The position numbers were made by a program, and so were the translations under genes. DNA of 64,000 nt from Alphaproteobacteria bacterium (GTDB taxonomy: Bacteria > Pseudomonadota > Alphaproteobacteria > Micropepsales > Micropepsaceae). Each line of letters opens with the position of its first letter. Position 1 is the first letter of the stretch. Below the pieces are notes generated by a model. That model was not told the DNA's origin and ran no database searches. It was given only the letters and a program-made list of their open reading frames with translations. Shown piece by piece: positions 15,279 through 25,014 of the stretch. The stretch is from contig JAJPHG010000020.1 of assembly GCA_021325375.1 (NCBI GenBank), positions 62,001 to 126,000 of the forward strand. Direction: 5' to 3'.

Positions 15279-17918
15279 ATGCTCGACAAGACCTTCACGC
15301 CCAAGGACGTGGAAGGGCGCATCTATGCGGCCTGGGACGCATCGGGGGCCTTCCGCGCCAACCGCAGGCCTGATGCCGAGCCGTTCTGCATCGTCATCCC
15401 GCCGCCCAACGTCACCGGCCGGCTGCATATCGGGCATGCGCTGAACAACACGTTGCAGGACGTGCTCGCGCGCTTCGAGCGCATGCGCGGCAAGGACGTG
15501 CTGTGGCAGCCGGGCATGGACCATGCCGGCATCGCCACCCAGCTCGTCGTCGAGCGCCAATTGGCCGAGAAGCAGCAGAGCCGCGTCGCGATGGGACGCG
15601 AGAAGTTCCTCGAAGCCGTGTGGAAGTGGAAGGACGAATCCGGCGGCGCCATCGCCGAGCAGCTCCGCAGGCTGGGCGCAAGCGCGGACTGGTCGCGCGA
15701 GCGCTTCACGATGGACGAGGGGCTGTCGCGCGCGGTGCTGAAAGTCTTCGTCGAGCTCTACAAGCAGAAGCTCATCTACAAGGACAAGCGGCTGGTCAAT
15801 TGGGACCCGCGGCTGCAGACCGCCGTCTCCGATCTCGAGGTCGAAAGCATCGAGATGAAGGGGCATCTCTGGTACATCAAATATCCGGTCGAAGGGCAGG
15901 CGGGGCAGTTCGTCACCGTCGCCACGACGCGGCCCGAGACGATGCTCGGCGACACCGCCGTCGCGGTGCATCCCGATGACGAGCGCTACAAGCCGCTGAT
16001 CGGCAAGAACGTCGTGCTGCCGTTCGCCAACCGCCCGATCCCGATCATCGCCGACGAACATTCCGACCCCGAGAAGGGCACCGGCGCGGTCAAGATCACG
16101 CCGGGCCACGACTTCAACGACTTCGAGGTCGGCAAGCGTCACAACCTGCCGCTCATCAACATCCTCAACAAGGACGGCACGCTGAACGACACGGTGCCTG
16201 GGGCCTATCGCGGCCTCGACCGTTTCGAGGCCCGCAAGCGCATCGTCGCCGATCTGGAAGCGCTCGAGCTGCTCGACAGGATCGAGCCGATCACCCACGC
16301 CGTGCCGCATGACGAGAAGACCAAGACCGTCGTGCTCGAGCCCTTGATGACCGAGCAATGGTATCTCGACGTCAAGCCGCTCGCCGAGCGCGCGATCAAG
16401 GCGGTCGAGGACGGCAGGACGGATATCCTCCCTGAGCAATGGCGCGACGTCTATTTCCGCTGGATGCGCAACATCCACCCCTGGTGCATCTCGCGCCAGT
16501 TGTGGTGGGGGCACCAGATCCCGGCGTGGTACGATGCCGACGGAAATATCTATGTCGCCGAAACCGAGGATGAAGCGCGCACGCAGGCCAACGGCAAGAC
16601 GCTGACGCGCGATCCCGACGTGCTCGACACCTGGTTTTCCTCCGCGCTGTGGCCGTTCTCGACGCTCGGCTGGCCGGACGAGACCAAGGAGCTGAAGCGC
16701 TACTATCCGACTTCGGTGCTCGTCACGGCCTTCGACATCATCTTCTTCTGGGTCGCCAGGATGATGATGATGGGCCTGCATTTCATGGACGACGTGCCGT
16801 TCAAGCGCGTCTTCATCCACACCCGCGTCCTCGACGAGAAGGGCGCCAAGATGTCCAAGACCAAGGGTAACGTCGTCGATCCGCTCGAGCTCATCGATGC
16901 CTATGGCGCGGACGCGCTGCGCTTCACGCTGTCGCTCTCGGCGGGCACGGGGCGCGACATGCGCATCGGACCCTCGCGCGTCGAGGTCAACCGCAACTTC
17001 GCGACCAAGCTGTGGAACGCGGCGCGCTTCTGCGAGATGAACGGCTGCGAGACGCGCAACGATTTCGATCCCGCGGGTGCTGCGCTCACCGTCAACCGCT
17101 GGATCGTCGCCGAATGCGCGCGCGCGGCGAGCGAGGTCACCGCGAACATCGAGAACCTGCATTTCAACGAGGCGGCGGGCGCGATCTACCGCTTCGTCTG
17201 GGACGTCTATTGCGACTGGTATCTGGAGCTCATCAAGCCGCTGCTCAACGGCACCGACGAGGGCGCCAAGGCCGAGGCGCGCATGACGGCCGCCTGGACG
17301 CGCGACCAGATCCTCAAGCTCCTGCATCCCTTCATGCCCTTCATCACCGAGGAGCTTTGGGCGCGCACCGCCGAGCACGCCGACCCGCGCGCCTCGCTGC
17401 TGATCGAGGCGCCGTGGCCGGACTACGCGGCACTACCCGCCAACGAGGACGCGCGCGCCGAGATGCGCTGGCTCATCGATCTCGTCTCCGGCGTGCGCTC
17501 GGTCCGCGCCGAGATGAACGTGCCGCCGTCCGCCAAGACTGCGCTGCTGCTCAAGGACGCTACGCCCGCGACGCAGCAACGCCTGCACCGCAACCTGGAT
17601 TCGATCATGACCCTGGCGCGGCTCGCATCGGCGCATCCGGCCGAGACACTGCCGGCGGGTTGCGCGCAATTCGTGCTCGGCGAGGCGACGGTCGCGCTGC
17701 CGCTCGGCGACGTCATCGATTTCGCCAAGGAACGCACGCGTCTCGAGAAGGAACTCAAGAAAGCGCAGGACGAGATCGCCCGCTTCGACGCCAAGCTCTC
17801 GAACGAACAGTTCGTCGGCCGCGCACCGGAAGACGTCCTCGCCGAGCAACGCGCGAAGCGTGCCGAAGCCGCCGCGCTTGCTGCGCGGCTCGGCGAGGCC
17901 GTGAAGCGGCTGGGGTAG
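15279..17918 (+). CDS. valS: Valine--tRNA ligase
   Basis: An 879-residue class Ia aminoacyl-tRNA synthetase that charges tRNA-Val. The HIGH signature is 'LHIGHA' at residues 49-54, and the KMSKS loop is 'KMSKTKGN' at 524-531. The central editing (CP1) domain includes 'TTRPETMLGDTAVAVHP'. The C-terminal coiled coil, from 'ERTRLEKELKKAQDEI' on, is characteristic of ValRS and binds the tRNA elbow. The ATG at 15279 has a GAGG site; a TTG at 15270 is in frame but weaker. It ends 2 bp before the convergent membrane-anchored gene. Confidence 0.97.
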   Translation: MLDKTFTPKDVEGRIYAAWDASGAFRANRRPDAEPFCIVIPPPNVTGRLHIGHALNNTLQDVLARFERMRGKDVLWQPGMDHAGIATQLVVERQLAEKQQSRVAMGREKFLEAVWKWKDESGGAIAEQLRRLGASADWSRERFTMDEGLSRAVLKVFVELYKQKLIYKDKRLVNWDPRLQTAVSDLEVESIEMKGHLWYIKYPVEGQAGQFVTVATTRPETMLGDTAVAVHPDDERYKPLIGKNVVLPFANRPIPIIADEHSDPEKGTGAVKITPGHDFNDFEVGKRHNLPLINILNKDGTLNDTVPGAYRGLDRFEARKRIVADLEALELLDRIEPITHAVPHDEKTKTVVLEPLMTEQWYLDVKPLAERAIKAVEDGRTDILPEQWRDVYFRWMRNIHPWCISRQLWWGHQIPAWYDADGNIYVAETEDEARTQANGKTLTRDPDVLDTWFSSALWPFSTLGWPDETKELKRYYPTSVLVTAFDIIFFWVARMMMMGLHFMDDVPFKRVFIHTRVLDEKGAKMSKTKGNVVDPLELIDAYGADALRFTLSLSAGTGRDMRIGPSRVEVNRNFATKLWNAARFCEMNGCETRNDFDPAGAALTVNRWIVAECARAASEVTANIENLHFNEAAGAIYRFVWDVYCDWYLELIKPLLNGTDEGAKAEARMTAAWTRDQILKLLHPFMPFITEELWARTAEHADPRASLLIEAPWPDYAALPANEDARAEMRWLIDLVSGVRSVRAEMNVPPSAKTALLLKDATPATQQRLHRNLDSIMTLARLASAHPAETLPAGCAQFVLGEATVALPLGDVIDFAKERTRLEKELKKAQDEIARFDAKLSNEQFVGRAPEDVLAEQRAKRAEAAALAARLGEAVKRLG

Positions 17919-17920
17919 GA

Positions 17921-18328
17921 TTAGTCTTCCGGCTTCTTCTTGAACCAGCCGCGCGCCAGCCAGCCCGCGGCGAAGCCGATGCCCCACGCGATCAGGATGA
18001 TGATGCAGAACGCGATCCCGGTCTCGCCTGTCGCTGCGTAATCCTTGATCATCTTGGTCAGGCCGGGAACGCTTTTGGCGATCGCGTTCCACTGTTTCTC
18101 ATCGGTGACCTGATTTTCGAGCGCGTTGGCGATGGCGATGGCGGCAGGCTCATATTGTGCCTGCGTGTCGGGATCGGATCCCATCTTGTTTCCGAGCGTC
18201 GCCGCCTTCAGACACAGTTTGACGAGGACCGGGTTGGCATCGAGCTGTCCGGCGATAGCGGCGGTCAAGGGCGAGGCTGAAAGGGCGCCGGCTATGCCGA
18301 TGCCCGCTAGAACTTCACGACGTTTCAT
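17921..18328 (-). CDS. Hypothetical exported protein with C-terminal membrane anchor
   Basis: I do not recognise this 135-residue protein. Residues 1-27 look like an export signal with a paired-arginine start ('MKRREVLAGIG') and a small-residue cleavage zone, possibly a Tat signal. The middle is helical and polar. Residues about 106-128 ('GIAFCIIILIAWGIGFAAGW') form one membrane helix, followed by a basic tail 'RGWFKKKPED' that should stay in the cytoplasm. So the body is probably periplasmic. It is convergent with valS; nothing in the context suggests a function. Confidence 0.6.
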   Translation of the reverse strand: MKRREVLAGIGIAGALSASPLTAAIAGQLDANPVLVKLCLKAATLGNKMGSDPDTQAQYEPAAIAIANALENQVTDEKQWNAIAKSVPGLTKMIKDYAATGETGIAFCIIILIAWGIGFAAGWLARGWFKKKPED

Positions 18329-18513
18329 CGAGGTTCTCCGGTTGGTTGGATTCGGGGGTACGCAACCGTAGACGCAACAAAACTCACTATACGGATAATT
18401 CTATTATAGATAGCATGCACACGCAATCGCCAGATTGGCGAATGATGATGTCCCCCAAAGCAGCCGGAACTTTTGCCCGGCGTCTCTGTTTTCTTCTGCG
18501 AAGGAGAACAGAG

Positions 18514-18813
18514 ATGCGTACGTTCAGGATTTTGGCGATTTCATGTGTGGCTTTGAGTTTGGTGATCGCGCCTGCCAGCGCCGGTTGCCAGGGCCGCAAG
18601 ACGACCGGCACGGTTGTCGGCGCCGGCGCGGGCGGGCTGCTCGGCGACGCGGTAACGCATGGCAGCGCGGTCGGCATCGTGGGCGGCGCGGTCGTGGGCG
18701 GCCTCGCCGGACATTCGATCGCGGCCGACAACTGCCACCACGCGGCGCGCTACAGCTATCGCAACGGCCGCAAGGGCTACTACGACCACGAAGGCCGCTG
18801 GCACTACGTCTGA
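18514..18813 (+). CDS. Small secreted glycine-zipper protein
   Basis: The 99-residue product has a signal peptide ('ILAISCVALSLVIAPASA') and then a Gly-zipper 2TM region: 'GTVVGAGAGGLLGDAVTHGS' followed by 'VGIVGGAVVGGLAGHSI'. Such repeats pack as paired helices in envelope lipoproteins and surface antigens. The C terminus ('YYDHEGRWHYV') is aromatic and likely folded. There is a Cys near the mature start, but no lipobox. The ATG at 18514 follows a strong AAGGAGAA site; the longer open frame upstream is not supported. The last 10 bases overlap the end of the convergent HD gene. Confidence 0.75.
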   Translation: MRTFRILAISCVALSLVIAPASAGCQGRKTTGTVVGAGAGGLLGDAVTHGSAVGIVGGAVVGGLAGHSIAADNCHHAARYSYRNGRKGYYDHEGRWHYV

Positions 18814-19409
18814 GCGCCCAGCGTGGCGAGCGAACGTTTGAGATTATTCCGGGCCGTCTCCTCGAGACGGGCTCGGAATGTCTCTGTGTTATAGATTTTT
18901 TCGCGGGCGAGAAACGTCTCCAGCACTGCGGCGCGGCCTTTTCTGAAATCCGCTTCCGAAACCCAGGAATATTCGAAGCGGATTTGCCGCTCGTATTCGT
19001 CGAACCTATCTGCCGACGCGCCGAGGATGGACAGGTCGACATCGACCAGCACCTGCGGATCGCCGCTCGCAGGAATGACATCGTGCCGCGTCGCGAGGAT
19101 GAGACTCGTGGCCGATGCAACAAGCTCGCGGTCGGCCCCGCAATACTCCTCCAGCACGGCGGCTGCGAGCCCGACGCTGCGCTCTTCATTGTCTTTCGCG
19201 CGGGTGTCGTAGATCGCGTCGTGATAGAAGAGCGCGAGGGCGACTTCGCCCGGGGCGCGTATCAATGGGCGCGCGGACTCGAACCAGGCAAAGCACTCTT
19301 CGAGATGCTGAAGCGTATGATAGGCGCGATGCGGCTCGGAATAGCGCTGCGTCAGCTCCGTGAACGCGCAGTCAGGCGGTTGCGCGACGTCCGGTCCGCA
19401 AAGCATTGC
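18804..19409 (-). CDS. HD-superfamily predicted metal-dependent phosphohydrolase
   Basis: The conserved core reads 'RYSEPHRAYHTLQHLEECF', then 'LALFYHDAIYD' (the HD pair) and later 'LVDVDLSILGA' with the last metal-binding aspartate, the pattern of the COG4339 family. The family probably hydrolyses phosphate esters, but substrates are unknown. I use the ATG at 19409, giving 201 residues. The frame is open upstream, yet the usual N-terminal helix of the family seems to lie in another frame ('MADLIGHWTQCFAD', about 19434-19393), so a one-base indel or a short variant is possible. It is divergent from ilvD. Confidence 0.75.
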   Translation of the reverse strand, partial: AMLCGPDVAQPPDCAFTELTQRYSEPHRAYHTLQHLEECFAWFESARPLIRAPGEVALALFYHDAIYDTRAKDNEERSVGLAAAVLEEYCGADRELVASATSLILATRHDVIPASGDPQVLVDVDLSILGASADRFDEYERQIRFEYSWVSEADFRKGRAAVLETFLAREKIYNTETFRARLEETARNNLKRSLATLGAQT

Positions 19410-19527
19410 GTCCAGTGTCCGATAAGGTCCGCCATCGCGCCATAAACTAGTCCAATGCGCGGCGTTGTTCCATTGATTTGCCCGGCCCCCCGCCGCATAA
19501 ACGACACCGCGCCGAGAGGAACCCGCG

Positions 19528-21243
19528 ATGACGAACCTCGACAAATCCAAGCTGCCCTCGCGGCACGTGACCGAAGGCGCCGAGCGCGCGCCGCATCGCT
19601 CCTATTACTACGCGATGGGGTTGAGCGAGGAAGAGATCCACCGTCCCTTCGTCGGCGTCGCGTCGTGCTGGAACGAGGCGGCGCCATGCAACATTGCGCT
19701 GATGCGTCAGGCGCAGTCCGCCAAGCGCGGCGTGAAGGAGGCCGGCGGCACGCCGCGCGAGTTCTGCACCATCACCGTCACTGACGGCATCGCGATGGGG
19801 CACGAGGGCATGAAATCCTCGCTCGTCAGCCGCGAGGTCATCGCGGACTCCGTCGAGCTCACCATGCGCGGCCATTGCTACGACGCGCTTGTCGGCATCG
19901 CCGGCTGCGACAAGAGCCTGCCGGGCATGATGATGGCGATGCTGCGCCTCAACGTGCCGAGCATCTTCCTCTATGGCGGCTCGATCATGCCGGGCAAGTT
20001 CAAGGGGCGCGACGTGACCGTGGTCGACATCTTCGAGGGCGTCGGCCAGTTCAGTGCCGGCAAGATGTCGGCCGAAGACCTGCACGACCTCGAATGCCAT
20101 GCCTGTCCCGGCGCCGGGGCCTGCGGCGGCCAGTTCACCGCGAACACGATGGCCTGCGTCGCGGAAGCCATCGGGCTCGCGCTGCCTTACTCCTCAGGCC
20201 CTCCGGCCGAGATTCTGGCGCGCGACGATTTCGCGCTGAAGGCCGGCGAGGGCGTGATGGCGCTGCTTGCCGGCCGCATCCGTCCGCGCGACATCTGCAC
20301 GCGCGCGGCGTTCGAGAACGCGGCGGCCATCGTCGCGGCGACGGGCGGCTCGACCAACGCCGCGCTGCATCTGCCGGCGATGGCGAACGAGGCGGGCATC
20401 GCGTTCGATCTCTTCGACGTCGCGGCAGTCTTCAAGCGCACGCCCTATCTCGCCTCGCTGAAGCCGGGCGGCGAGTTCGTCGCCAAGGACATGTGGGAGG
20501 CGGGCGGCGTGCCGATGCTGATGCGCGCGCTGCTCGACGGCGGCTTCCTCCACGGCGATTGCATGACGGTCACGGGCAAGACGGTCGCGGAGAATTTGCG
20601 CGACGTGAAATTCAATCCCGATCAAAAAGTGATGCGCGATTGCTCCAATCCGCTCGCGCCGACCGGCGGCGTGGTCGGGCTCAAGGGCAACCTCGCTCCC
20701 GAAGGCGCCATCGTGAAGGTCGCGGGCCTCGAGCATCTACATCACCGCGGGCCCGCGCGCGTGTTCGACTGCGAGGAGGACGCGTTCGCCGCGGTCCAGC
20801 GCCGCGACTATCGCGAAGGCGACGTCATCGTCATCCGCTACGAGGGGCCGAAAGGCGGGCCGGGCATGCGCGAGATGCTGTCGACGACGGCGGCGCTCTA
20901 CGGCCAGGGCGTGGAGAACATCGCGCTCATCACCGACGGCCGCTTCTCGGGCGCGACGCGCGGGCTGTGCGTCGGCCATGTCGGGCCGGAGGCGATGGAC
21001 GGCGGCCCGATCGGCCTCCTGCGCGACGGCGACGTCATCGTGATCGACGCGGAAGCCGGCACGATGGACGTCGAACTCTCAGACGCCGAACTCGCCGAGC
21101 GCCGCAAAGCCTGGAAGCCCAAAGTGCCGTCCTTCGGCTCCGGCGCGCTGTGGCGTTTCGCGAAGAACGTCGGACCCGCGCGCCATGGCGCGATCACGGC
21201 GCCCGGCGCGGCGAGCGAAGTGCGTTGCTACGCCGACATCTAA
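19528..21243 (+). CDS. ilvD: Dihydroxy-acid dehydratase
   Basis: This 571-residue Fe-S enzyme dehydrates 2,3-dihydroxy-isovalerate and -methylvalerate in branched-chain amino-acid synthesis. Cluster cysteines appear in '[11 protein letters not shown]' and '[19 protein letters not shown]'; '[12 protein letters not shown]' near the C terminus is the second family signature. Length and N terminus are standard for bacterial IlvD; sugar-acid dehydratases of the same family usually differ at the N-terminal 'YYYAMGL' segment. The ATG at 19528 has GAGAGGAA upstream. The stop overlaps the convergent EthD gene's stop. No other ilv gene is nearby. Confidence 0.94.
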   Translation: MTNLDKSKLPSRHVTEGAERAPHRSYYYAMGLSEEEIHRPFVGVASCWNEAAPCNIALMRQAQSAKRGVKEAGGTPREFCTITVTDGIAMGHEGMKSSLVSREVIADSVELTMRGHCYDALVGIAGCDKSLPGMMMAMLRLNVPSIFLYGGSIMPGKFKGRDVTVVDIFEGVGQFSAGKMSAEDLHDLECHACPGAGACGGQFTANTMACVAEAIGLALPYSSGPPAEILARDDFALKAGEGVMALLAGRIRPRDICTRAAFENAAAIVAATGGSTNAALHLPAMANEAGIAFDLFDVAAVFKRTPYLASLKPGGEFVAKDMWEAGGVPMLMRALLDGGFLHGDCMTVTGKTVAENLRDVKFNPDQKVMRDCSNPLAPTGGVVGLKGNLAPEGAIVKVAGLEHLHHRGPARVFDCEEDAFAAVQRRDYREGDVIVIRYEGPKGGPGMREMLSTTAALYGQGVENIALITDGRFSGATRGLCVGHVGPEAMDGGPIGLLRDGDVIVIDAEAGTMDVELSDAELAERRKAWKPKVPSFGSGALWRFAKNVGPARHGAITAPGAASEVRCYADI

Positions 21244-21611
21244 CGGGCCAGAATCGTTCTTTCCTCGCCCAGCCACAGCGGCGAGCGGGGGAGGTCGATG
21301 AACTTGCGCTCGTCCTCCAATAGCTCCAGACCCGCGGCGCGCGCTTCCTCGCTCTCGCCCGAAGCCATCAGGTCGTCGAGCGAGTCCCACCATAGCTCGG
21401 CCACGCCGTCATACATCTCGGGCGCCTCGCGGCTTGTGCGGAGCGCGTCGTTGAACGGCGTCGTGAGCGCGTGGGTCTGCACGTAGCGGCGGATGCGCAG
21501 GACGCCGGCGTGCCTGGCCACGAGCGGCGCATGCCGCTCGCGCCAATAGGACTGGAACGCCTCGCGCGAAAGGCTTGGCAGGCGATGCAGGCAGAAGGTG
21601 AGCTTGATCAC
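21240..21611 (-). CDS. EthD-like ferredoxin-fold (dimeric alpha-beta barrel) protein
   Basis: The 123-residue protein starts '[22 protein letters not shown]' with a downstream '[19 protein letters not shown]', the characteristic EthD domain pattern. EthD-type proteins are small dimeric barrels found with monooxygenase and polyketide genes; most have no defined reaction. The GTG at 21611 lies two bases after the stop of the upstream gene on the same strand and is the start I prefer; the frame extends to 21710 inside that gene. No obvious oxygenase partner is adjacent. Confidence 0.78.
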   Translation of the reverse strand: MIKLTFCLHRLPSLSREAFQSYWRERHAPLVARHAGVLRIRRYVQTHALTTPFNDALRTSREAPEMYDGVAELWWDSLDDLMASGESEEARAAGLELLEDERKFIDLPRSPLWLGEERTILAR

Positions 21612-21613
21612 CG

Positions 21614-22156
21614 CTAGTGATGCAGATGCTTGAGCATCTCCGCGGCGCAGGCGCTCAGATCCGCGTTGCTGTGCGCATGCTCGATCTTGCCCTTCATGTC
21701 CTTGAACCACGCGTCGTCGCCGTGATGCTCCATATGCGCGAGGATCGCAAGCAGCGCGTCGCGCGCCGCTGCATCGAGCGCGGTCGCGACCTCGTGCGCG
21801 ACTTTCGCGGCCAGCGCCTCGATCTCGTGGACGATCTCCTCGACCTTCGAGAGCGCCTGCTTCTCACCGCTCGCGGGCTTGGCGTAAGCGGGCTGATCCA
21901 CCACGATGGGCGCGCTCGCTTGCTTGATCGCGGGCTCGACGACCGACGGCGCGACCGGCTGGACATAGACGATCTCGCGCGAGGCGAGCGCCGCCGAGAT
22001 GGCGCGCTCCAAGCCCGGTGACACGGGCGCGGGCAGAATCTGGATGACGTGGCGCCGCCGCGTGAGCAGCCCCAGCGTGTAGAACATCACGGCCGTGAGC
22101 AGGAAGCCCAGGATGACGACGAGATTGGCTTGGACGAATGAGACGAGTGGCTGCAC
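21614..22156 (-). CDS. Hypothetical single-pass membrane protein with helical tail
   Basis: I do not recognise this 180-residue protein. A membrane helix ('NLVVILGFLLTAVMFYTLGLL') occupies about residues 10-30, followed by a basic stop-transfer 'TRRRH'. The rest is predicted cytoplasmic: an Ala/Pro-rich linker, then an Ala/Glu-rich helix likely to form a coiled coil ('KVEEIVHEIEALAAKVAHEV'), and a His-rich end. The start is probably GTG at 22156 with a GGGGG site; a TTG at 22183 is also open. It is probably cotranscribed with the EthD gene. Confidence 0.6.
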   Translation of the reverse strand: MQPLVSFVQANLVVILGFLLTAVMFYTLGLLTRRRHVIQILPAPVSPGLERAISAALASREIVYVQPVAPSVVEPAIKQASAPIVVDQPAYAKPASGEKQALSKVEEIVHEIEALAAKVAHEVATALDAAARDALLAILAHMEHHGDDAWFKDMKGKIEHAHSNADLSACAAEMLKHLHH

Positions 22157-22324
22157 GATACACCCCCAGAAAAAAACACCCAACTGCGCGCTGTTTTACA
22201 GCGTTGCGCGGCCTTCGAACAGGGTAGCGCGAAGACGTGACATTTTCCGCACAACGTACCGTACAATGGCTTCGTGACGCTTCCGTCAGCCATGATATAA
22301 CGCGCCAGGCGCGAGGAGGACTCC

Positions 22325-22780
22325 ATGACGGTCAGGCTGAAGGTCAACGGCGTCCTCCATGAGCTCGACGTCGAGGAGGAAGCGCCTCTTCTCTGGGTCA
22401 TCCGCGACGAAATCGGGCTGACCGGCACGAAGTTCGGCTGCGGCATCGCACAATGCGGCGCCTGCACCGTGCACGTGAACGGGAGGGCCCAGCGCAGCTG
22501 CGTCACGGCCGTGGGTTCTGTACAGGATGCCGAGATCACGACCATCGAGGGATTGAGCGCGAACGGCCTCACCCCCGCCCAGCAGGCCTGGATCGACCAC
22601 CAGGTGCCGCAATGCGGCTATTGCCAGTCGGGCATGCTGATGGCGGTGAGCGCGCTGCTGGAGGCCAATCCGCACCCGAGCGACGACGACCTCGCGCAGG
22701 CGGTGACCAATATCTGCCGCTGCGGCACCTATCCGCGCATCCGCGCGGCGGTCCGCGCGCTTGCCGGCGTGGAGGGCTGA
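22325..22780 (+). CDS. iorA: Molybdenum hydroxylase 2Fe-2S subunit (isoquinoline 1-oxidoreductase alpha type)
   Basis: This 151-residue protein carries two [2Fe-2S] clusters. The plant-ferredoxin cluster is bound by 'GCGIAQCGACTVHVNG' plus a Cys near 'AQRSC'; the second by 'QCGYCQSGM' and 'ICRCGTY'. It passes electrons from the molybdenum site of the partner subunit. The ATG at 22325 has an excellent AGGAGG site, and the large subunit begins 5 bp after the stop. There is no FAD subunit, which is the IorAB-type two-subunit plan using cytochrome or other periplasmic acceptors. The substrate (N-heterocycle or aldehyde) cannot be read from sequence. Confidence 0.9.
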   Translation: MTVRLKVNGVLHELDVEEEAPLLWVIRDEIGLTGTKFGCGIAQCGACTVHVNGRAQRSCVTAVGSVQDAEITTIEGLSANGLTPAQQAWIDHQVPQCGYCQSGMLMAVSALLEANPHPSDDDLAQAVTNICRCGTYPRIRAAVRALAGVEG

Positions 22781-22784
22781 GACG

Positions 22785-24992
22785 ATGCCGACACGCAGGA
22801 CGGTGGTGCTGAGCGCGCTCGGGACGGCGGGCGCACTCGTGGTGGGCTATGCGGCTTGGCCGAGCGGACGCATCGGGCGCGCCAATGCGCTCGACGCCGG
22901 TCCCGGCGAGCGCTTCGTCACGAGCTGGATCAAGATCGCCAATGACGACACGGTGACCGTGGTCGTGCCCCATTGCGACATGGGGACGGGCGTCCTCACC
23001 TCCTTGCCGCAGATGGCGGCGGACGAGCTCGACGCGGATTGGAGCAAGGTGCGCTCCGAGGCGGCGCCCTCCGATCCGCTCTTCGCCAACGGTTCGCTCG
23101 CGGAAGGCTTCATCCTCGGCGAGCAGAACGTGTCGGTCGACAGCATCCCGGCGTTCCTGCGCGGCACGGTCGCGAACGGCTTCCGCACCGTCGCCGAGTA
23201 CATGAACCTGCAGGTCACAGGCGGCTCGTCCGCGGTGCGCGCAACCGGCATGCTGGGCATGCGCGTCGCCGCCGCGAGCGCGCGCGAGATGCTGGTGAAG
23301 GCCGCCGCCGCGCGCTGGAACGTGGCGGCGAACGATTGCGAGACCAAGGCGAGCCGCGTCATCCATACGGCGAGCGGCCGCAGCTTCGGCTATGGCGAGC
23401 TCGCGGGCGAGGCGGCGGGTTACGATCCGTCGTCGCATCCCCAGCTCAAGGACAAGAGCCAGTTCAAGATCATCGGCCGCCCGGTCCAGCGCTTCGACAT
23501 CCCGCGCAAGGTCAACGGCACGACGAATTACGGCATCGACGTCAAGCAGCCGGGCATGCTGTACGCGGCGATCCGCATCTCGCCGGTGTTCGGCGCCAAG
23601 CTGAAATCCGTCGACACGGGCGTCGTTCATGGCAGGCGCGGGATCAAGCAGACGGTGAAGCTCGACGACGCCGTGGTGGTGATCGCCGACCGCTATTGGC
23701 GGGCGAAAGAAGCCGTCGCCGATCTCGAGCCGGTATTCGACGATGCCGCGGACGGCCAGGTGTCGTCGGCGTCGATCACGACGCGGCGCGCGCAGGCGCT
23801 CAAGAGCGGCAACATCAAGGTCGATCTCAAGAAAGGCGCGGGCGTCGACGCGCTCGCCGCCGCCGACAGGATCGCGACCGTCTACACCGTGCCTTATCTC
23901 GCGCATTCGCCGATGGAGCCGATGAACGCGACCGCGCTGTTCAAGGACGGCAGGCTCGAGGTCTGGTCGGGTACCCAGGACGGCCTGGGTAGCCGCGCCT
24001 TCTGCGCCAAGGCCGCGAAACTGCCGCTCGAGCAGGTGACGTTCCACCTCCAGCCCATGGGCGGCGGCTTCGGGCGCAGGCTTCCGGGCCAATGGAACTT
24101 CCTCGAATACGCCGTGAAGACGGCGATGGCCGCGCCCGGCGCGCCGGTCAAACTCATCTTCACGCGCGAGCAGGACACGCAGCACGACTACTACCGCCCC
24201 AATGTGATGAGTGCGTTCCAGGCGACGCTCGGTCCGGACGGGATGCCGGCGGCGTGGGTCAACAACTACACGACCGACGACGGCGCGAACTCCGAAGCGC
24301 ACATCATCTACGACATCCCCAATCAGTCGATCGGCGCCGTCCAGGTCCCAACCCATGTGCCGACGGGTCCCTGGCGCAGCGTGGAGGCGTCGTGGCACGG
24401 CTTCTTCGTCGAATCCTTCATCGACGAGCTGGCGCACCGCGCGAAGCAGGACCCGTTCGAATATCGCCGCGCGCTGCTGAAGAACGCGCCGCGCCACTTG
24501 GCGACGCTGGAGCTCGCTGCCCAAAAAGCGGGCTGGGGCACGCCGCTCGAGAAGGGACGCGGGCGCGGCATCGCCATCTTTGAATCCTTCAAGAGCATCG
24601 TCGCCCATGTCGCCGAGGTGACGGTCGATGCCCAGGGAAAGCTCAAGGTGGACCGCATCGTCTCCGCGGTCGACACCGGCCTAGTCGTCAATCCGGACGG
24701 GCTCAAGGCGCAGATGGAGGGCGGCGTGTTCTTCGGCCTGACCGCCGCTGTCCGAGGTGAGATCACGATCGATCACGGGGCCGTGGCGCAGTCGAACTTC
24801 AAAGACTACGAGATGCTGCGGCTTGCGGATTGTCCCGACATTGAGATCCATCTGCGAGAAAGCGACGGACCGGTCGGCGGCGCGGGCGAGCCGGGCGTGC
24901 CCCCGGTCGCACCGGCCGTGGCGAACGCGATCTTTGCGGCCACCGGCGTTCGCATACGCGATCTGCCGTTCAAGAACCATTCGCTCGTATGA
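22785..24992 (+). CDS. iorB: Molybdopterin-binding large subunit of xanthine-oxidase family (isoquinoline 1-oxidoreductase beta type)
   Basis: The 735-residue subunit has an N-terminal twin-arginine signal ('TRRTVVLSALGTAGALVVGY'), so the complex is folded in the cytosol and exported with IorA. Features of the molybdenum fold include 'MGGGFGRRLPGQWN', the cofactor-binding glycine loop, and 'GGAGEPGVPPVAPAV' near the C terminus with the catalytic glutamate (GEPG). Both match the isoquinoline/aldehyde oxidoreductase branch. The ATG at 22785 is 5 bp past iorA. Cofactor insertion would need a XdhC-type chaperone, not found in this window. Confidence 0.9.
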   Translation: MPTRRTVVLSALGTAGALVVGYAAWPSGRIGRANALDAGPGERFVTSWIKIANDDTVTVVVPHCDMGTGVLTSLPQMAADELDADWSKVRSEAAPSDPLFANGSLAEGFILGEQNVSVDSIPAFLRGTVANGFRTVAEYMNLQVTGGSSAVRATGMLGMRVAAASAREMLVKAAAARWNVAANDCETKASRVIHTASGRSFGYGELAGEAAGYDPSSHPQLKDKSQFKIIGRPVQRFDIPRKVNGTTNYGIDVKQPGMLYAAIRISPVFGAKLKSVDTGVVHGRRGIKQTVKLDDAVVVIADRYWRAKEAVADLEPVFDDAADGQVSSASITTRRAQALKSGNIKVDLKKGAGVDALAAADRIATVYTVPYLAHSPMEPMNATALFKDGRLEVWSGTQDGLGSRAFCAKAAKLPLEQVTFHLQPMGGGFGRRLPGQWNFLEYAVKTAMAAPGAPVKLIFTREQDTQHDYYRPNVMSAFQATLGPDGMPAAWVNNYTTDDGANSEAHIIYDIPNQSIGAVQVPTHVPTGPWRSVEASWHGFFVESFIDELAHRAKQDPFEYRRALLKNAPRHLATLELAAQKAGWGTPLEKGRGRGIAIFESFKSIVAHVAEVTVDAQGKLKVDRIVSAVDTGLVVNPDGLKAQMEGGVFFGLTAAVRGEITIDHGAVAQSNFKDYEMLRLADCPDIEIHLRESDGPVGGAGEPGVPPVAPAVANAIFAATGVRIRDLPFKNHSLV

Positions 24993-25014
24993 GTCGGGAG
25001 TAGGGGGGGGTAGC

